Notes: generated by a model from the sequence alone, not told the origin. A DNA stretch of 8,011 nt from Bacteroidales bacterium (GCA_012728155.1 JAAYFR010000115.1:1-8011); one strand, 5' to 3'; counted from the stretch's first letter, positions 1 through 6,679 are shown. Program-made: numbers and translations.

Positions 1-807
1 GATATAAATGGTGGTGAACAGGAAAATGCTGAGTAAGCTGCCCACGGGATAAATGCCATAAGCCAATATGCCCAACCCCATGCAGATAGCCAATACTGCG
101 AAGCCTATCACCCAGTATGGGATAAGTTTTGCCAGTACGAACATCAGCTTCTTTACCGGGGTCACGTTGATCTGTTCAATGGTGGCCGCCTCTTTTTCAG
201 CGACGATATTCAACGCGGGTAAAAATCCGCAGAGCATTGTCAAAAGCATCACCATCAAGGCGGGTACCATAAAGATTTTGTAGTCGAGATGGGAGTTGAA
301 TTTGAATTGAGATATTACCCCGAACGAGGGAACCTCTGTCGCCGTTACCATGGCTTGTCCGCCCTGCTCTTCCCTTAGTTCACCGGCATAATCGGCAAAT
401 ATGGAAGATAAGTAGGATGAGCCCAGACCTCCTTTCGTACTATTGACCGAGTTGGCTGAAATCATCACTCGGGCTCTGCCTTCGTTGACAAGATTTTTCT
501 CGAACTCATCCTGGATCACCAGAATAATATCCGATTTTCCTGATTCTATGTGGCGCATGGCTTCGGGATAAGTGGTCGAAATATCGGTCAGTTTGAAATA
601 ACCGGATGCATCTATTTTGTTGACCAGCCGCTCTGAATAGCTACTATGGTCGTTGTCGATAATACTCAACTTGACCTCTTTTATCTCCTGATTGGCTGCC
701 CACGGGAAAACCAGCATCACCATCAGGGGCATCACCACTATTATTTTTGGCAGGAAGCTGTTTCTCCCAATTTGTTTGAACTCCTTTTCTATTAAAAATT
801 TCAGCAT
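1..807 (-). CDS. ABC-2 type transporter permease, YbhR/YbhS-like (C-terminus cut by window edge)
   Basis: Inner-membrane permease subunit, last visible gene of the efflux operon. The frame is open without a stop from ATG at 807 to position 1 (269 codons), so the gene continues outside the window; the family is usually about 370-400 residues, so roughly 100 or more residues are missing. The start MLKFLIEKEFKQIGRN is the cytoplasmic lead typical of these permeases. A first membrane segment covers about residues 20-38 (IIVVMPLMVMLVFPWAA), followed by a large periplasmic region to about residue 180. Further membrane segments lie at about 182-205, 222-248 and 254-269. The cytoplasmic motif VAEKEAATIEQINVTPVKK between the second and third segments is the usual ABC-2 coupling region (EKE then a 'P-K' loop). 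It starts 6 bases after the preceding permease stop, so the two are probably made together and form a heterodimer. Whether it corresponds to YbhS or YbhR cannot be settled from the fragment. Confidence 0.93.
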   Translation of the reverse strand, partial: MLKFLIEKEFKQIGRNSFLPKIIVVMPLMVMLVFPWAANQEIKEVKLSIIDNDHSSYSERLVNKIDASGYFKLTDISTTYPEAMRHIESGKSDIILVIQDEFEKNLVNEGRARVMISANSVNSTKGGLGSSYLSSIFADYAGELREEQGGQAMVTATEVPSFGVISQFKFNSHLDYKIFMVPALMVMLLTMLCGFLPALNIVAEKEAATIEQINVTPVKKLMFVLAKLIPYWVIGFAVLAICMGLGILAYGIYPVGSLLSIFLFTTIYI

Positions 808-813
808 GGCTTT

Positions 814-1920
814 CTAATTTAACCGAATTTTGAATTTACGCAGTGCCAACATGATCAGTGCGGCAGCCATGGCGATGATAACAACTAATTCTTTTGTAAC
901 GAATTGCACTTCCACCCCTTGGATCATTATTTTCTTCACTATCGCGATATACCAGCGGGCAGGGACCATAGCGGAAAACCATTGTAAAAGGAGCGGCATG
1001 CTTTCGATAGGGAATATCATACCTGACAGTAACATGGTCGGTAACATCAATCCCATCCCGGAAGCGAGCATTGCGGCCATCTGGGTATTGACCATCGTCG
1101 ATATGAATATACCCAATGCCAACGCCACAAGAATAAATAGCAGGGATACCACCGTGAGCCAGAAGAGGCTTCCTGCGACCGGTACGTCAAGGACAAATAC
1201 CGACAGGAGGAGTATGGTGATAAGATTGACCATGGACAAGGTGAAATAAGGGACCACCTTGGCCAGAATGATGGATATCGGTTTTATGGGCGATGAAAGC
1301 AGTATCTCCATTGTTCCGGTCTCTTTTTCACGGACAATAGCTATCGATGTCATCATGGCGCAGATCAACATCAGAATCAACCCCATCACGCCCGGAACGA
1401 AGTTGTAGGCGCTTTTTAATTGCGGGTTATAGAGCATTTTTATTTCAGGGACGATCTGGAATGGTATCCTGTATTGTTCCATCAACTCCTGTTGATATGA
1501 ATTCAGTATGCCCGAAGCATATCCGGTGAGCAGTGATGCCTGGTTGGGGTCGGTCCCGTCGGCTATCAGCTGCACTTTTGCTTCACCCCTGTGTAGCAGG
1601 TTTTCGGCGAAATTCTCGCTGAAAACGATCATCAAGTTGATTTTTCCGTATTTGAACAGATCGTTGATCTGATCGATGCTTGTCAATTCTTCAGCGATGA
1701 TAAAATATTCACTTGACCTGATGCGTTCCTTGATCAGTTGAGTGGAAGTATCTTTTGATGGGTCGAACAGGGCTACTCTCACATCCTTCACCTCCGTGGT
1801 GATGGCGAAGCCGAACAGCAGGATTTGGATGACCGGCATGGCCAATAGGATCATCATCGTCCGTTTGTCCCGAAAAATGTGATGATATTCTTTCCTTACG
1901 AATGATCTGAATTGTTTCAT
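814..1920 (-). CDS. ABC-2 type transporter permease, YbhS/YbhR-like
   Basis: Complete 368-residue inner-membrane permease. Residues 1-21 are a basic cytoplasmic lead (VRKEYHHIFRDKRT). Membrane segment 1 is at about 22-40 (MILLAMPVIQILLFGFAI). A periplasmic domain of about 130 residues follows, with the family-typical VRVALFDPSKD near its start. Five more membrane segments lie between about 174 and 362. REKETGTMEILLSSPIKP (about 197-214) is the cytoplasmic coupling motif, and LLSGMIFPIESMP is the conserved loop before the last segments. It begins 2 bases after the upstream ATPase stop and ends 6 bases before the next permease, so translational coupling is likely. Family knowledge assigns the membrane channel of a drug or xenobiotic exporter; the substrate cannot be read from the sequence. 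Stop is TAG. Confidence 0.95.
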   Translation of the reverse strand: MKQFRSFVRKEYHHIFRDKRTMMILLAMPVIQILLFGFAITTEVKDVRVALFDPSKDTSTQLIKERIRSSEYFIIAEELTSIDQINDLFKYGKINLMIVFSENFAENLLHRGEAKVQLIADGTDPNQASLLTGYASGILNSYQQELMEQYRIPFQIVPEIKMLYNPQLKSAYNFVPGVMGLILMLICAMMTSIAIVREKETGTMEILLSSPIKPISIILAKVVPYFTLSMVNLITILLLSVFVLDVPVAGSLFWLTVVSLLFILVALALGIFISTMVNTQMAAMLASGMGLMLPTMLLSGMIFPIESMPLLLQWFSAMVPARWYIAIVKKIMIQGVEVQFVTKELVVIIAMAAALIMLALRKFKIRLN

Positions 1921-1922
1921 TT

Positions 1923-2663
1923 TTACTCAATTCTTGTCGCTTTTCTTGCCAGTTGTTGGAAAACCTCATCCATATTGGATGCCTGAAATTGATGGCGCAG
2001 GGTCTTGGGACTGTCGAGGGCTTCTATCCTGCCATCCACCATGATCGATACGCGATCGCAATATTCTGCTTCATCCATATAGTGGGTCGTCACGAAGAGG
2101 GTGATGCCCCGTTCGGACGCCTGGTAGATAAGTTCCCAGAATTGGCGGCGGGTGACAGGGTCAACACCGCTGGTCGGCTCATCCAGAAAAACCACCTTTG
2201 GTTCGTGGAAGATGGAGACCGAAAAGGAGAGTTTCTGTTTCCAACCCAAGGGCAGTGATTTCACCAGGGATTCCCGCTCCTTTTTCAATCCGAGTTCCCG
2301 TAAGATTGCGTCAGTTTTGACGGCTATCTCTTTATTCTTCAGGCCGTAAATACCACCGAAAAGGCGCAGGTTTTCCCATACTTTCAGATCTTCATACAGC
2401 GAGAACTTCTGACTCATATAACCGATGTTTCGTTTCACCTTTTCCGGTTGGTGAGCAATATCGAATCCGGCAACACTCCCTGTGCCCGAGGTGGGACGGC
2501 TCAATCCGCACAACATCCGCATGGCAGTGGTTTTACCTGCCCCGTTGGCCCCGAGAAAACCAAATATCTCCCCTTTGGCTACTTCAAAGGAGATCTGATC
2601 GACGGCGGTGAAATTGCCAAACCGCTTGGTCAGCTTTTCCGTGTATATCACTTTCTCTTCCAT
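1923..2663 (-). CDS. ABC transporter ATPase, catalytically complete half (YbhF C-terminal half-like)
   Basis: 246-residue cytoplasmic nucleotide-binding subunit that powers the permease pair. Visible motifs are Walker A GANGAGKT (38-45), Q-loop Gln85 (GYMSQKFSLYEDL), Walker B with catalytic Glu162 (VVFLDEPTSGVDP) and switch His194 (TTHYMDEAEYCD). The signature is unusual: LPLGW (137-141) replaces LSGGQ, so the serine and first glycine that contact ATP are gone. The same LPLG-type signature is known in the C-terminal half of E. coli YbhF, the best family match. The C-terminus (MDEVFQQLARK) is the usual short helical tail. It follows the other ATPase after 42 bases and is followed 2 bases later by a permease. 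I infer that it works as a heterodimer with the 3617-2706 product. Confidence 0.95.
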   Translation of the reverse strand: MEEKVIYTEKLTKRFGNFTAVDQISFEVAKGEIFGFLGANGAGKTTAMRMLCGLSRPTSGTGSVAGFDIAHQPEKVKRNIGYMSQKFSLYEDLKVWENLRLFGGIYGLKNKEIAVKTDAILRELGLKKERESLVKSLPLGWKQKLSFSVSIFHEPKVVFLDEPTSGVDPVTRRQFWELIYQASERGITLFVTTHYMDEAEYCDRVSIMVDGRIEALDSPKTLRHQFQASNMDEVFQQLARKATRIE

Positions 2664-2680
2664 TGTTTTATTTTTTTGAT

Positions 2681-2696
2681 AACAGTATAAAACAGT
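2681..2696. repeat. Short direct repeat AACAGT, 10-bp period, between the ATPase genes
   Basis: AACAGT occurs at 2681-2686 and 2691-2696, one helical turn apart, in the only sizeable gap (2664-2705) within the operon downstream of the tolC-like gene. The gap also holds a T7 run at 2671-2677. I see no -7 box or hairpin here, so a function is not supported. Confidence 0.3.
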
Positions 2697-2705
2697 TCTC
2701 CATCG

Positions 2706-3617
2706 TTAAGCCTGTCTTTTTGATAATAACATGAAGCAATCCTCCACTGTGGGCTGAATTTCCTGAATGGCAATATCCGAATAAGATCTTTCCATCAGGA
2801 ATTCTCTCAGCTGCCCGGGGGTTGCCTGATGGTTGAGCGTGACGTGAAACGTTTCGCCAAAGGAGAAGGAGGAGCGGATGAAAGGAGAATCGGCCAAATC
2901 CCTTAATAGCCGGTGCATCCGGCTGGCTTGCACGGACCAGAGAGTATATGGATAGTCGGCGATGATATTTTTCGGGGTGTCCACTTTTAAAAATTGACCA
3001 TCCAGTATCAGGGCGATGCGATCACAGCGTGTCGCTTCGTCCATATAGGGAGTGGAAACGATGATGGTAATGCCCTCCACTTTCAATTTCATCAGCATCT
3101 CCCAGAATTCTTTGCGCGAGACGGGATCCACGCCGGTGGTCGGTACGTCGAGAAACAGAACTGTCGGCTTGTGGATAAGGGCACAGCTCAATGCCAGTTT
3201 CTGCTTCATCCCTCCGGAGAGCTTTGCCGTCCTGCGGGTCTTGAACGGCTCAATCTGCTTGTAGATATCTTCTATGAGATGATAATTCTCCTCAATGGTG
3301 GTATGGAAGACGGTGGCAAAAAAGTGCAGATTTTCCTCTACCGTCAAATCCTGGTATAACGAGAACCTCCCCGGCATATAGCCGATAACCTGGCGGATTT
3401 GTTTATAATCCTTTACCACATCCAGTCCGTTTATCGTGGCTGTTCCACTATCGGCGAGCAGGAGGGTGGTCAGGATTCGGAAAAGTGTCGTCTTTCCGGC
3501 TCCATCGGGACCGATGATACCGTAGATCTCACCTTTCTCTACTTCCAGACTCAAGTTTGTAAGGGCTTGTGTCGTTCCGTAACTCTTGTTGATCTTATGG
3601 GCTGATAAGGCTATCAT
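2706..3617 (-). CDS. ABC transporter ATPase, degenerate half (YbhF N-terminal half-like)
   Basis: 303-residue nucleotide-binding subunit. Walker A is GPDGAGKT (36-43), the 'GPDG' variant also seen in the N-terminal half of E. coli YbhF. The signature LSGGMKQ (133-139) is good. Three catalytic positions are altered: the Q-loop Gln is Gly83 (GYMPGRFSLY), the Glu after Walker B Asp157 is Val158 (LFLDVPTTGVDP), and the switch His is Pro190 (VSTPYMDEATRCD). It should bind ATP but hydrolyse it poorly at its own site. About 90 residues follow the core, including a GETFHVTL segment and a C-terminal PTVEDCFMLL motif, resembling the regulatory tail of drug-efflux ATPases. The ATG overlaps the membrane-fusion gene stop by 4 bases (ATGA), which points to coupled translation and supports this start. 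It probably pairs with the next ATPase. The changes look family-typical rather than decay, because the frame is intact. Confidence 0.94.
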   Translation of the reverse strand: MIALSAHKINKSYGTTQALTNLSLEVEKGEIYGIIGPDGAGKTTLFRILTTLLLADSGTATINGLDVVKDYKQIRQVIGYMPGRFSLYQDLTVEENLHFFATVFHTTIEENYHLIEDIYKQIEPFKTRRTAKLSGGMKQKLALSCALIHKPTVLFLDVPTTGVDPVSRKEFWEMLMKLKVEGITIIVSTPYMDEATRCDRIALILDGQFLKVDTPKNIIADYPYTLWSVQASRMHRLLRDLADSPFIRSSFSFGETFHVTLNHQATPGQLREFLMERSYSDIAIQEIQPTVEDCFMLLSKRQA

Positions 3618-3931
3618 GGCTGGTCGATCTTGATTTCTCCATACATCCCTTTTTTGATGTAACCATCGTTCTGGACGGCAACTTTTACGGCATACACAAG
3701 GTTGGCGCGTTCATCGCGGGTTTGAATCGATTTCGGCGTGAATTCCGCCTTGTCAGCGATCCAGATGATTGTTCCCGGATATTCCCTCCGATCCGATTTT
3801 CCCTGATCCGCATACACTTTCACCGACTGCCCGATTTTTAGGGAAGTGAGCTGGTCGGCAGTGACATATACCCTTAACTTCATATTTTCGATATCGGCCA
3901 CTTTGAACAATGTTCTTCCCTGCATGGCCAA
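3614..3931 (-). CDS. C-terminal fragment of the membrane-fusion protein
   Basis: The 105-residue piece after the TGA, opened by TTG at 3931 (or ATG at 3925), in the same frame as the first piece. It carries the end of the lipoyl domain (LFKVADIENMKLRVYV), the beta-barrel (SLKIGQSVKVYAD) and the AEFTPKSIQTRDERANLVYAV motif. It has no signal peptide, so even if restarted it would stay in the cytoplasm. I regard it as part of one broken gene rather than an independent gene. Confidence 0.35.
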   Translation of the reverse strand: MAMQGRTLFKVADIENMKLRVYVTADQLTSLKIGQSVKVYADQGKSDRREYPGTIIWIADKAEFTPKSIQTRDERANLVYAVKVAVQNDGYIKKGMYGEIKIDQP

Positions 3932-3934
3932 TTC

Positions 3935-4519
3935 TCACTGTTCGGCATACTTCGACAGGACGGTGCCGTTGATAGGACTTGCAATAATACTTTTTTGTAT
4001 CTGGTCGTCAATTTGGGCGATCTGGGCGATCAATCCCGCACTTTCTCCCGAAATACTGCGGTTGTTGTTCTCCAACGTTTCCGTTTGTGCGGAGAGTTGC
4101 TTCTCGAGCAGGGCGACCTGTGCGTTGATGTCATCCAGCTGTTTCCGGTTGGCGGCATTGGCGTTGACCAGCTGCTCGAACCTTTTCTTTTCATTTTTCT
4201 GCGTGGTGATCTGTTGCCGGATCGAAGCGATTTGTCTGGAGACATTATACTGGCGGCTCTCTACCGCTTTCAAACCGGCCAGCAGTTGCATCTTCTTGAG
4301 ATGAAGCTGTACGGTGTCGATATAACCCACTTGACTGCCTGCTTCCACCTTTTGCCCCTCTTCGATTCTGAATTGGATCAATTCACCGCTTCCCCTGGCG
4401 GATACGGTGACTTCCCTGGCTTCAAAAACGCCCGAAGCGTCATAGCTCCCTTTGCCGTCTCCACATGAAATGAGAATGGCCGCAGTGATTCCGATAAGAG
4501 ATAAAATATTTTTTTTCAT
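3935..4519 (-). CDS. N-terminal fragment of the membrane-fusion lipoprotein
   Basis: The piece that would be translated if the TGA is real: 194 residues. It has a lipoprotein signal (MKKNILSLIGITAAILISC) with lipobox LISC and lipidated Cys19. The first lipoyl half is at about 31-70 (VTVSARGSGELIQFRIEEGQ). A charged Gln/Glu/Lys-rich coiled-coil hairpin runs from about 71 to 172, and the start of the second lipoyl half (SIIASPINGTVLSKYAEQ) covers 177-194. It would lack the last strands of the lipoyl domain and the whole beta-barrel, so it could reach the membrane but probably could not engage the pump. An A8 run directly follows the ATG. Confidence 0.55.
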   Translation of the reverse strand: MKKNILSLIGITAAILISCGDGKGSYDASGVFEAREVTVSARGSGELIQFRIEEGQKVEAGSQVGYIDTVQLHLKKMQLLAGLKAVESRQYNVSRQIASIRQQITTQKNEKKRFEQLVNANAANRKQLDDINAQVALLEKQLSAQTETLENNNRSISGESAGLIAQIAQIDDQIQKSIIASPINGTVLSKYAEQ

Positions 4520-4533
4520 TATGATGGTCTGTT

Positions 4534-5805
4534 TTAATTGTTGGTGGCGAATTTGAGATTGTAGATGGCGAGCAGGAGTTCGGTTTCGTGCAAAATCTTT
4601 TCCTGTATCGCCATTTGTTCGGCATTGATATCCCGGGTAAGATCGCTTCCGGAGATGGTCCCGTTGGCCATTTTTACTTCCGAAGCACGTTTGACGGACC
4701 CTCTCAACGCAATGATTTCATCGTCGTATTTCAACTGTTCGTAACAGTTGTCGATATGGTTGTTTTTTTGGGTTACATCGAGGTGCGTATTGAACAGGAA
4801 AGTCTCACGTTGGTTTTCAATGCTCTCTATATTGTTTTGGATGGCCTTTCGGTTGTTTTTTAGGGTGTAAAAGTTTCCTATATTCCAGGATAGCCTGACA
4901 CCGGCAATATAGTAAGCTTTAAAATTGTCTTGTAACATGTTCAATCCCGGTTTACCGTAACCTCCCGTGGCAAACAATCCCAATTTTGGCATCAACCCTG
5001 AAGTTATTGTATGATCCTTTATAGCAAGATTTTGGATCTGGAGGTGGTATAAATCCAATTCGGGACGATTAATCGTATGGGTGGAAGGACGAACCGGTAC
5101 CGGTTTTGCGAATTCCGTAGTTTCACTCAACTCTTCACCGATCAGCGTCGATAGTATCTCGATGTAGCCCTTTTTGGTATTGATGCACTGGACTTCACGC
5201 TGTGTTGCTTTTAGGATATCTACTTTGACGGCATCCAGATCGACCTGATTGGCTATCCCATGTTGGACGTATGATTCTATCAGCTTGTAATTCCTTTCGA
5301 GCTCAGCTTGCAATAGCCGAATTTGACGAGTTTGGGCATCGGCGAGTAGGATGCCAAAATAGAGCTGGTTGATCCTTTCGTTGATGGCGTAAATGCTCAC
5401 CTCCACATTCTTTTTACTGACTTCGGCAGCTGTTTCTATTCCTTCCTTTTGCGACTTGATGGCACCGCCATCCCATATGATCTGATTTACATCGAGGCTT
5501 GCGTTGTATTGATCTTTGCTCAATGTAGGGATATCCATGCCCTGTAAACCCAACTGAGAAAAATCGATCGGCAATTTTGTCACATCCGACTGGTACGTTG
5601 CTTTGGTCGAAAAAGTGACCTGCGGCAAATAAGCTTTGTGGGCATTTGACAGGTTGTACTCCTTCGTTTTCTCGATCAGATTGTATTGCCTGATCAGAGG
5701 ATAATTTTCCTGCGCTTTCGTATAACAATCCTCGATCGTTAATTGGGCGAAAGCCGTCAGATAACCCAAGAATAGGAGACCGGTAATGAGAAGCTTTTTT
5801 ATCAT
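4534..5805 (-). CDS. TolC-family outer-membrane efflux protein
   Basis: 423-residue outer-membrane channel of a tripartite exporter. A signal peptide covers residues 1-20 (MIKKLLITGLLFLGYLTAFA), with cleavage before Gln21. The mature protein begins LTIEDCYTKAQENYPLI, the standard first helix of the OEP fold. Two OEP repeats are seen: repeat 1 with strand residues around SKDQYNASLDVNQIIWDGG and the helix motif YVQHGIANQVDLDAVKVDI, and repeat 2 with KAYYIAGVRLSWNIGNFYTLKNN and MANGTISGSDLTRDINAE. Long helices rich in Gln, Glu, Lys and Asn fill the rest. Length is normal. It lies 111 bases after the TetR gene and 14 bases before the adaptor gene, so it is probably part of the same operon. E. coli ybhGFSR has no tolC gene of its own, whereas Bacteroidota efflux operons commonly carry one. 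Confidence 0.95.
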   Translation of the reverse strand: MIKKLLITGLLFLGYLTAFAQLTIEDCYTKAQENYPLIRQYNLIEKTKEYNLSNAHKAYLPQVTFSTKATYQSDVTKLPIDFSQLGLQGMDIPTLSKDQYNASLDVNQIIWDGGAIKSQKEGIETAAEVSKKNVEVSIYAINERINQLYFGILLADAQTRQIRLLQAELERNYKLIESYVQHGIANQVDLDAVKVDILKATQREVQCINTKKGYIEILSTLIGEELSETTEFAKPVPVRPSTHTINRPELDLYHLQIQNLAIKDHTITSGLMPKLGLFATGGYGKPGLNMLQDNFKAYYIAGVRLSWNIGNFYTLKNNRKAIQNNIESIENQRETFLFNTHLDVTQKNNHIDNCYEQLKYDDEIIALRGSVKRASEVKMANGTISGSDLTRDINAEQMAIQEKILHETELLLAIYNLKFATNN

Positions 5806-5817
5806 ATTTCTGTCTCG

Positions 5818-5834
5818 TTAATTTGATTATTTAA
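5818..5834. promoter_or_regulatory. Possible second TetR operator ahead of the tolC-like gene
   Basis: TTAATTTGATTATTTAA resembles the bottom strand of the palindrome near tetR (TTTAATTGATTAATTAAA), allowing one inserted T. It sits 13 bases upstream of the tolC-like start, where a repressor could block an internal promoter. The site is so A/T-rich that the resemblance may be chance, and I see no clear TAnnTTTG box with it. Confidence 0.25.
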
Positions 5835-5863
5835 TGCTTAGTTAATTCAGGGATAAAAATATA

Positions 5864-5909
5864 TTGGGAGATCCGGATTTAATCGTTATATCGCTTCATT
5901 GGCTCCCAA
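5864..5909 (-). terminator. Inverted repeat after tetR, possible weak terminator or attenuator
   Basis: TTGGGAG (5864-5870) and CTCCCAA (5903-5909) are perfect 7-base inverted arms around a 32-base interior that contains the palindrome ATCCGGAT (5871-5878). On the minus transcript the hairpin starts 7 bases after the tetR stop codon and is followed by TATATTTTTAT. It could lower read-through from tetR into the exporter genes, or stabilise an RNA end. The large loop and mixed U tract make it a weak terminator candidate. Confidence 0.35.
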
Positions 5910-5916
5910 GTGATAA

Positions 5917-6534
5917 TTATACTCTTAAACGGGATAGAACCGTCTCTATCACCTCTTTTTTCCGCTCTTCCAACATGGTGTCAAACTCTTTCTCTCCCAA
6001 ATGTAAAGCCCTCTGAAGGATAGGTTTTACCAAGAAAGGTGTAACATTCAATGATATAATCGTAATCAACAGGTTTATTCCCGTAATCGGACGAATAGTG
6101 CCCCTTTTGACCTCCTTTTCCAGTTCTGCTTCCACTCGAAGAAAAAGAGGAGTCACTTGCTGCCTCAACCTCTCTACTAAAGATTGAAGCCGGGTAGGAT
6201 TGGAGGATATCTCATGCAATACAAACTGGGCAAGCTGCGGGTTTTGTTTCAGAAAATCGAAATAGAATCCGATTACTTGGGTTACCCGTTCCTCTATGGT
6301 TGATCCGTTCACCCCTATGTGCAAGATATTGGTGGCTATCATGCCAATTTTTTCTTCGAATATCTTTTCGAACAGATTGTCTTTGGTCCGATAGTAGTAA
6401 TGCACCAACGCCTGATTACAGCCTGCCAGCTTCGCAATCTGAGCTGTCGATGTTTTTGCATAACCCTGCTCCAGAAAGAGCTTTTCGGCTGCTTCCAAAA
6501 TTTGGAGCTCCATACTTTTATCTTCTATTTTCAT
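5917..6534 (-). CDS. TetR/AcrR-family transcriptional regulator (CecR/YbiH-like position)
   Basis: 205-residue cytoplasmic regulator, probably the ligand-sensing repressor of the efflux operon. The N-terminal TetR DNA-binding domain spans about residues 10-56: ILEAAEKLFLEQGYAKTS (helix 1), then the helix-turn-helix TAQIAKLAGCNQALVHYYY with recognition-helix Tyr46/Tyr47/Tyr48, and RTKDNLFEKIF (helix 4). The remaining 145 residues are the helical ligand and dimer domain, too divergent to name a ligand. ATG 6534 gives a natural length; a second ATG at codon 8 also precedes the domain. It is the first gene of the cluster, 111 bases before the tolC-like gene on the same strand, matching ybiH (cecR) ahead of ybhGFSR in E. 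coli. A 7-4-7 palindrome at its own promoter suggests autorepression. Confidence 0.94.
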   Translation of the reverse strand: MKIEDKSMELQILEAAEKLFLEQGYAKTSTAQIAKLAGCNQALVHYYYRTKDNLFEKIFEEKIGMIATNILHIGVNGSTIEERVTQVIGFYFDFLKQNPQLAQFVLHEISSNPTRLQSLVERLRQQVTPLFLRVEAELEKEVKRGTIRPITGINLLITIISLNVTPFLVKPILQRALHLGEKEFDTMLEERKKEVIETVLSRLRV

Positions 6535-6547
6535 TGATTTGAATTTG

Positions 6548-6565
6548 TTTAATTAATCAATTAAA
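6548..6565. promoter_or_regulatory. Palindromic operator candidate at the tetR transcription start
   Basis: TTTAATT-AATC-AATTAAA is a perfect 7-base inverted repeat with a 4-base spacer. It lies 3 bases downstream of the predicted -7 box and so over the expected transcription start, 13 bases before the tetR ATG. Position and length suit a TetR-type dimer that shuts off its own operon. The low complexity of the sequence tempers confidence. Confidence 0.5.
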
Positions 6566-6568
6566 TTG

Positions 6569-6597
6569 CAAAGTTAAATGAAATAATTAAATAGCAA
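6569..6597 (-). promoter_or_regulatory. Bacteroidota-type promoter for tetR and the efflux operon
   Basis: On the minus strand TAACTTTG (6576-6569) matches the TAnnTTTG -7 consensus exactly, and TTG (6597-6595) lies 18 bases upstream as the -33 element. The box ends 34 bases before the tetR ATG, a normal leader length. This is the clearest promoter in the window and the main support for the phylum call. Confidence 0.7.
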
Positions 6598-6614
6598 TTT
6601 TTTTTTAAAAAAAA
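6598..6614. other. T9A8 tract upstream of the tetR promoter
   Basis: Nine T (6598-6606) are followed by eight A (6607-6614). The tract directly abuts the -33 element of the tetR promoter. It could act as an UP-like element or bent DNA, or exclude nucleoid proteins. There is no GC stem, so it is not a terminator. It is also a slippage-prone tract that could vary between strains. Confidence 0.45.
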
Positions 6615-6679
6615 TTACCGCACTGAACATAATTGATGATGAACCAATCAAATAAAACAGTTGGGGTACGACTAAAGTG

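Larger units (their letters stand above)
3614..4519 (-). pseudogene. Membrane-fusion (HlyD/YbhG-type) efflux adaptor lipoprotein, interrupted by in-frame TGA
   Basis: The periplasmic adaptor that should link the inner-membrane ABC pump to the TolC-type channel. One continuous frame of 302 codons runs from ATG 4519 to the TGA at 3616-3614, broken only by a TGA at codon 195 (3937-3935). Length and order are otherwise normal: lipobox, first half of the lipoyl (barrel-sandwich) domain, long coiled-coil hairpin, second lipoyl half, beta-barrel, and the C-terminal domain with the family motif AEFTPKSIQTRDERANLVYAV. The stop falls in YAEQ-stop-ELAMQG, where related proteins have a turn glycine before a hydrophobic strand (an E-P/Q-G-x-x-V pattern); GGA to TGA is one base. 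No frameshift or missing segment is visible. Either a recent nonsense mutation or a sequence error fits. The gene sits 14 bases after the tolC-like gene and overlaps the ATPase start by 4 bases, so its position in the operon is intact. Confidence 0.85.

Noticed and set aside
3894..3937. Selenocysteine insertion at the TGA. The RNA after it could fold through TTGGCCA/TGGCCGA (3931-3925 with 3900-3894) with an inner GAAC-ATT-GTTC hairpin.
   Set aside because: The position calls for a structural glycine rather than a redox residue, the apical loop ATT lacks the guanine expected in bacterial SECIS loops, and membrane-fusion proteins are not a known selenoprotein family.
3614..3937. Alternative genetic code with TGA read as glycine, as in SR1/Gracilibacteria.
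   Set aside because: The same gene ends at a TGA where the next gene overlaps as expected, the other complete genes contain no internal TGA, and promoters and protein families point to Bacteroidota.
3399..4468. Plus-strand open frames at 3846-4304 and 3995-4468 and similar ones elsewhere.
   Set aside because: They lie opposite well-supported minus-strand exporter genes, show no recognisable domain, and have compositions expected of antisense frames.
6598..6614. T9A8 tract as a bidirectional terminator between the divergent genes.
   Set aside because: No GC-rich stem is present and both flanking genes point away from it, so no transcript needs ending there.
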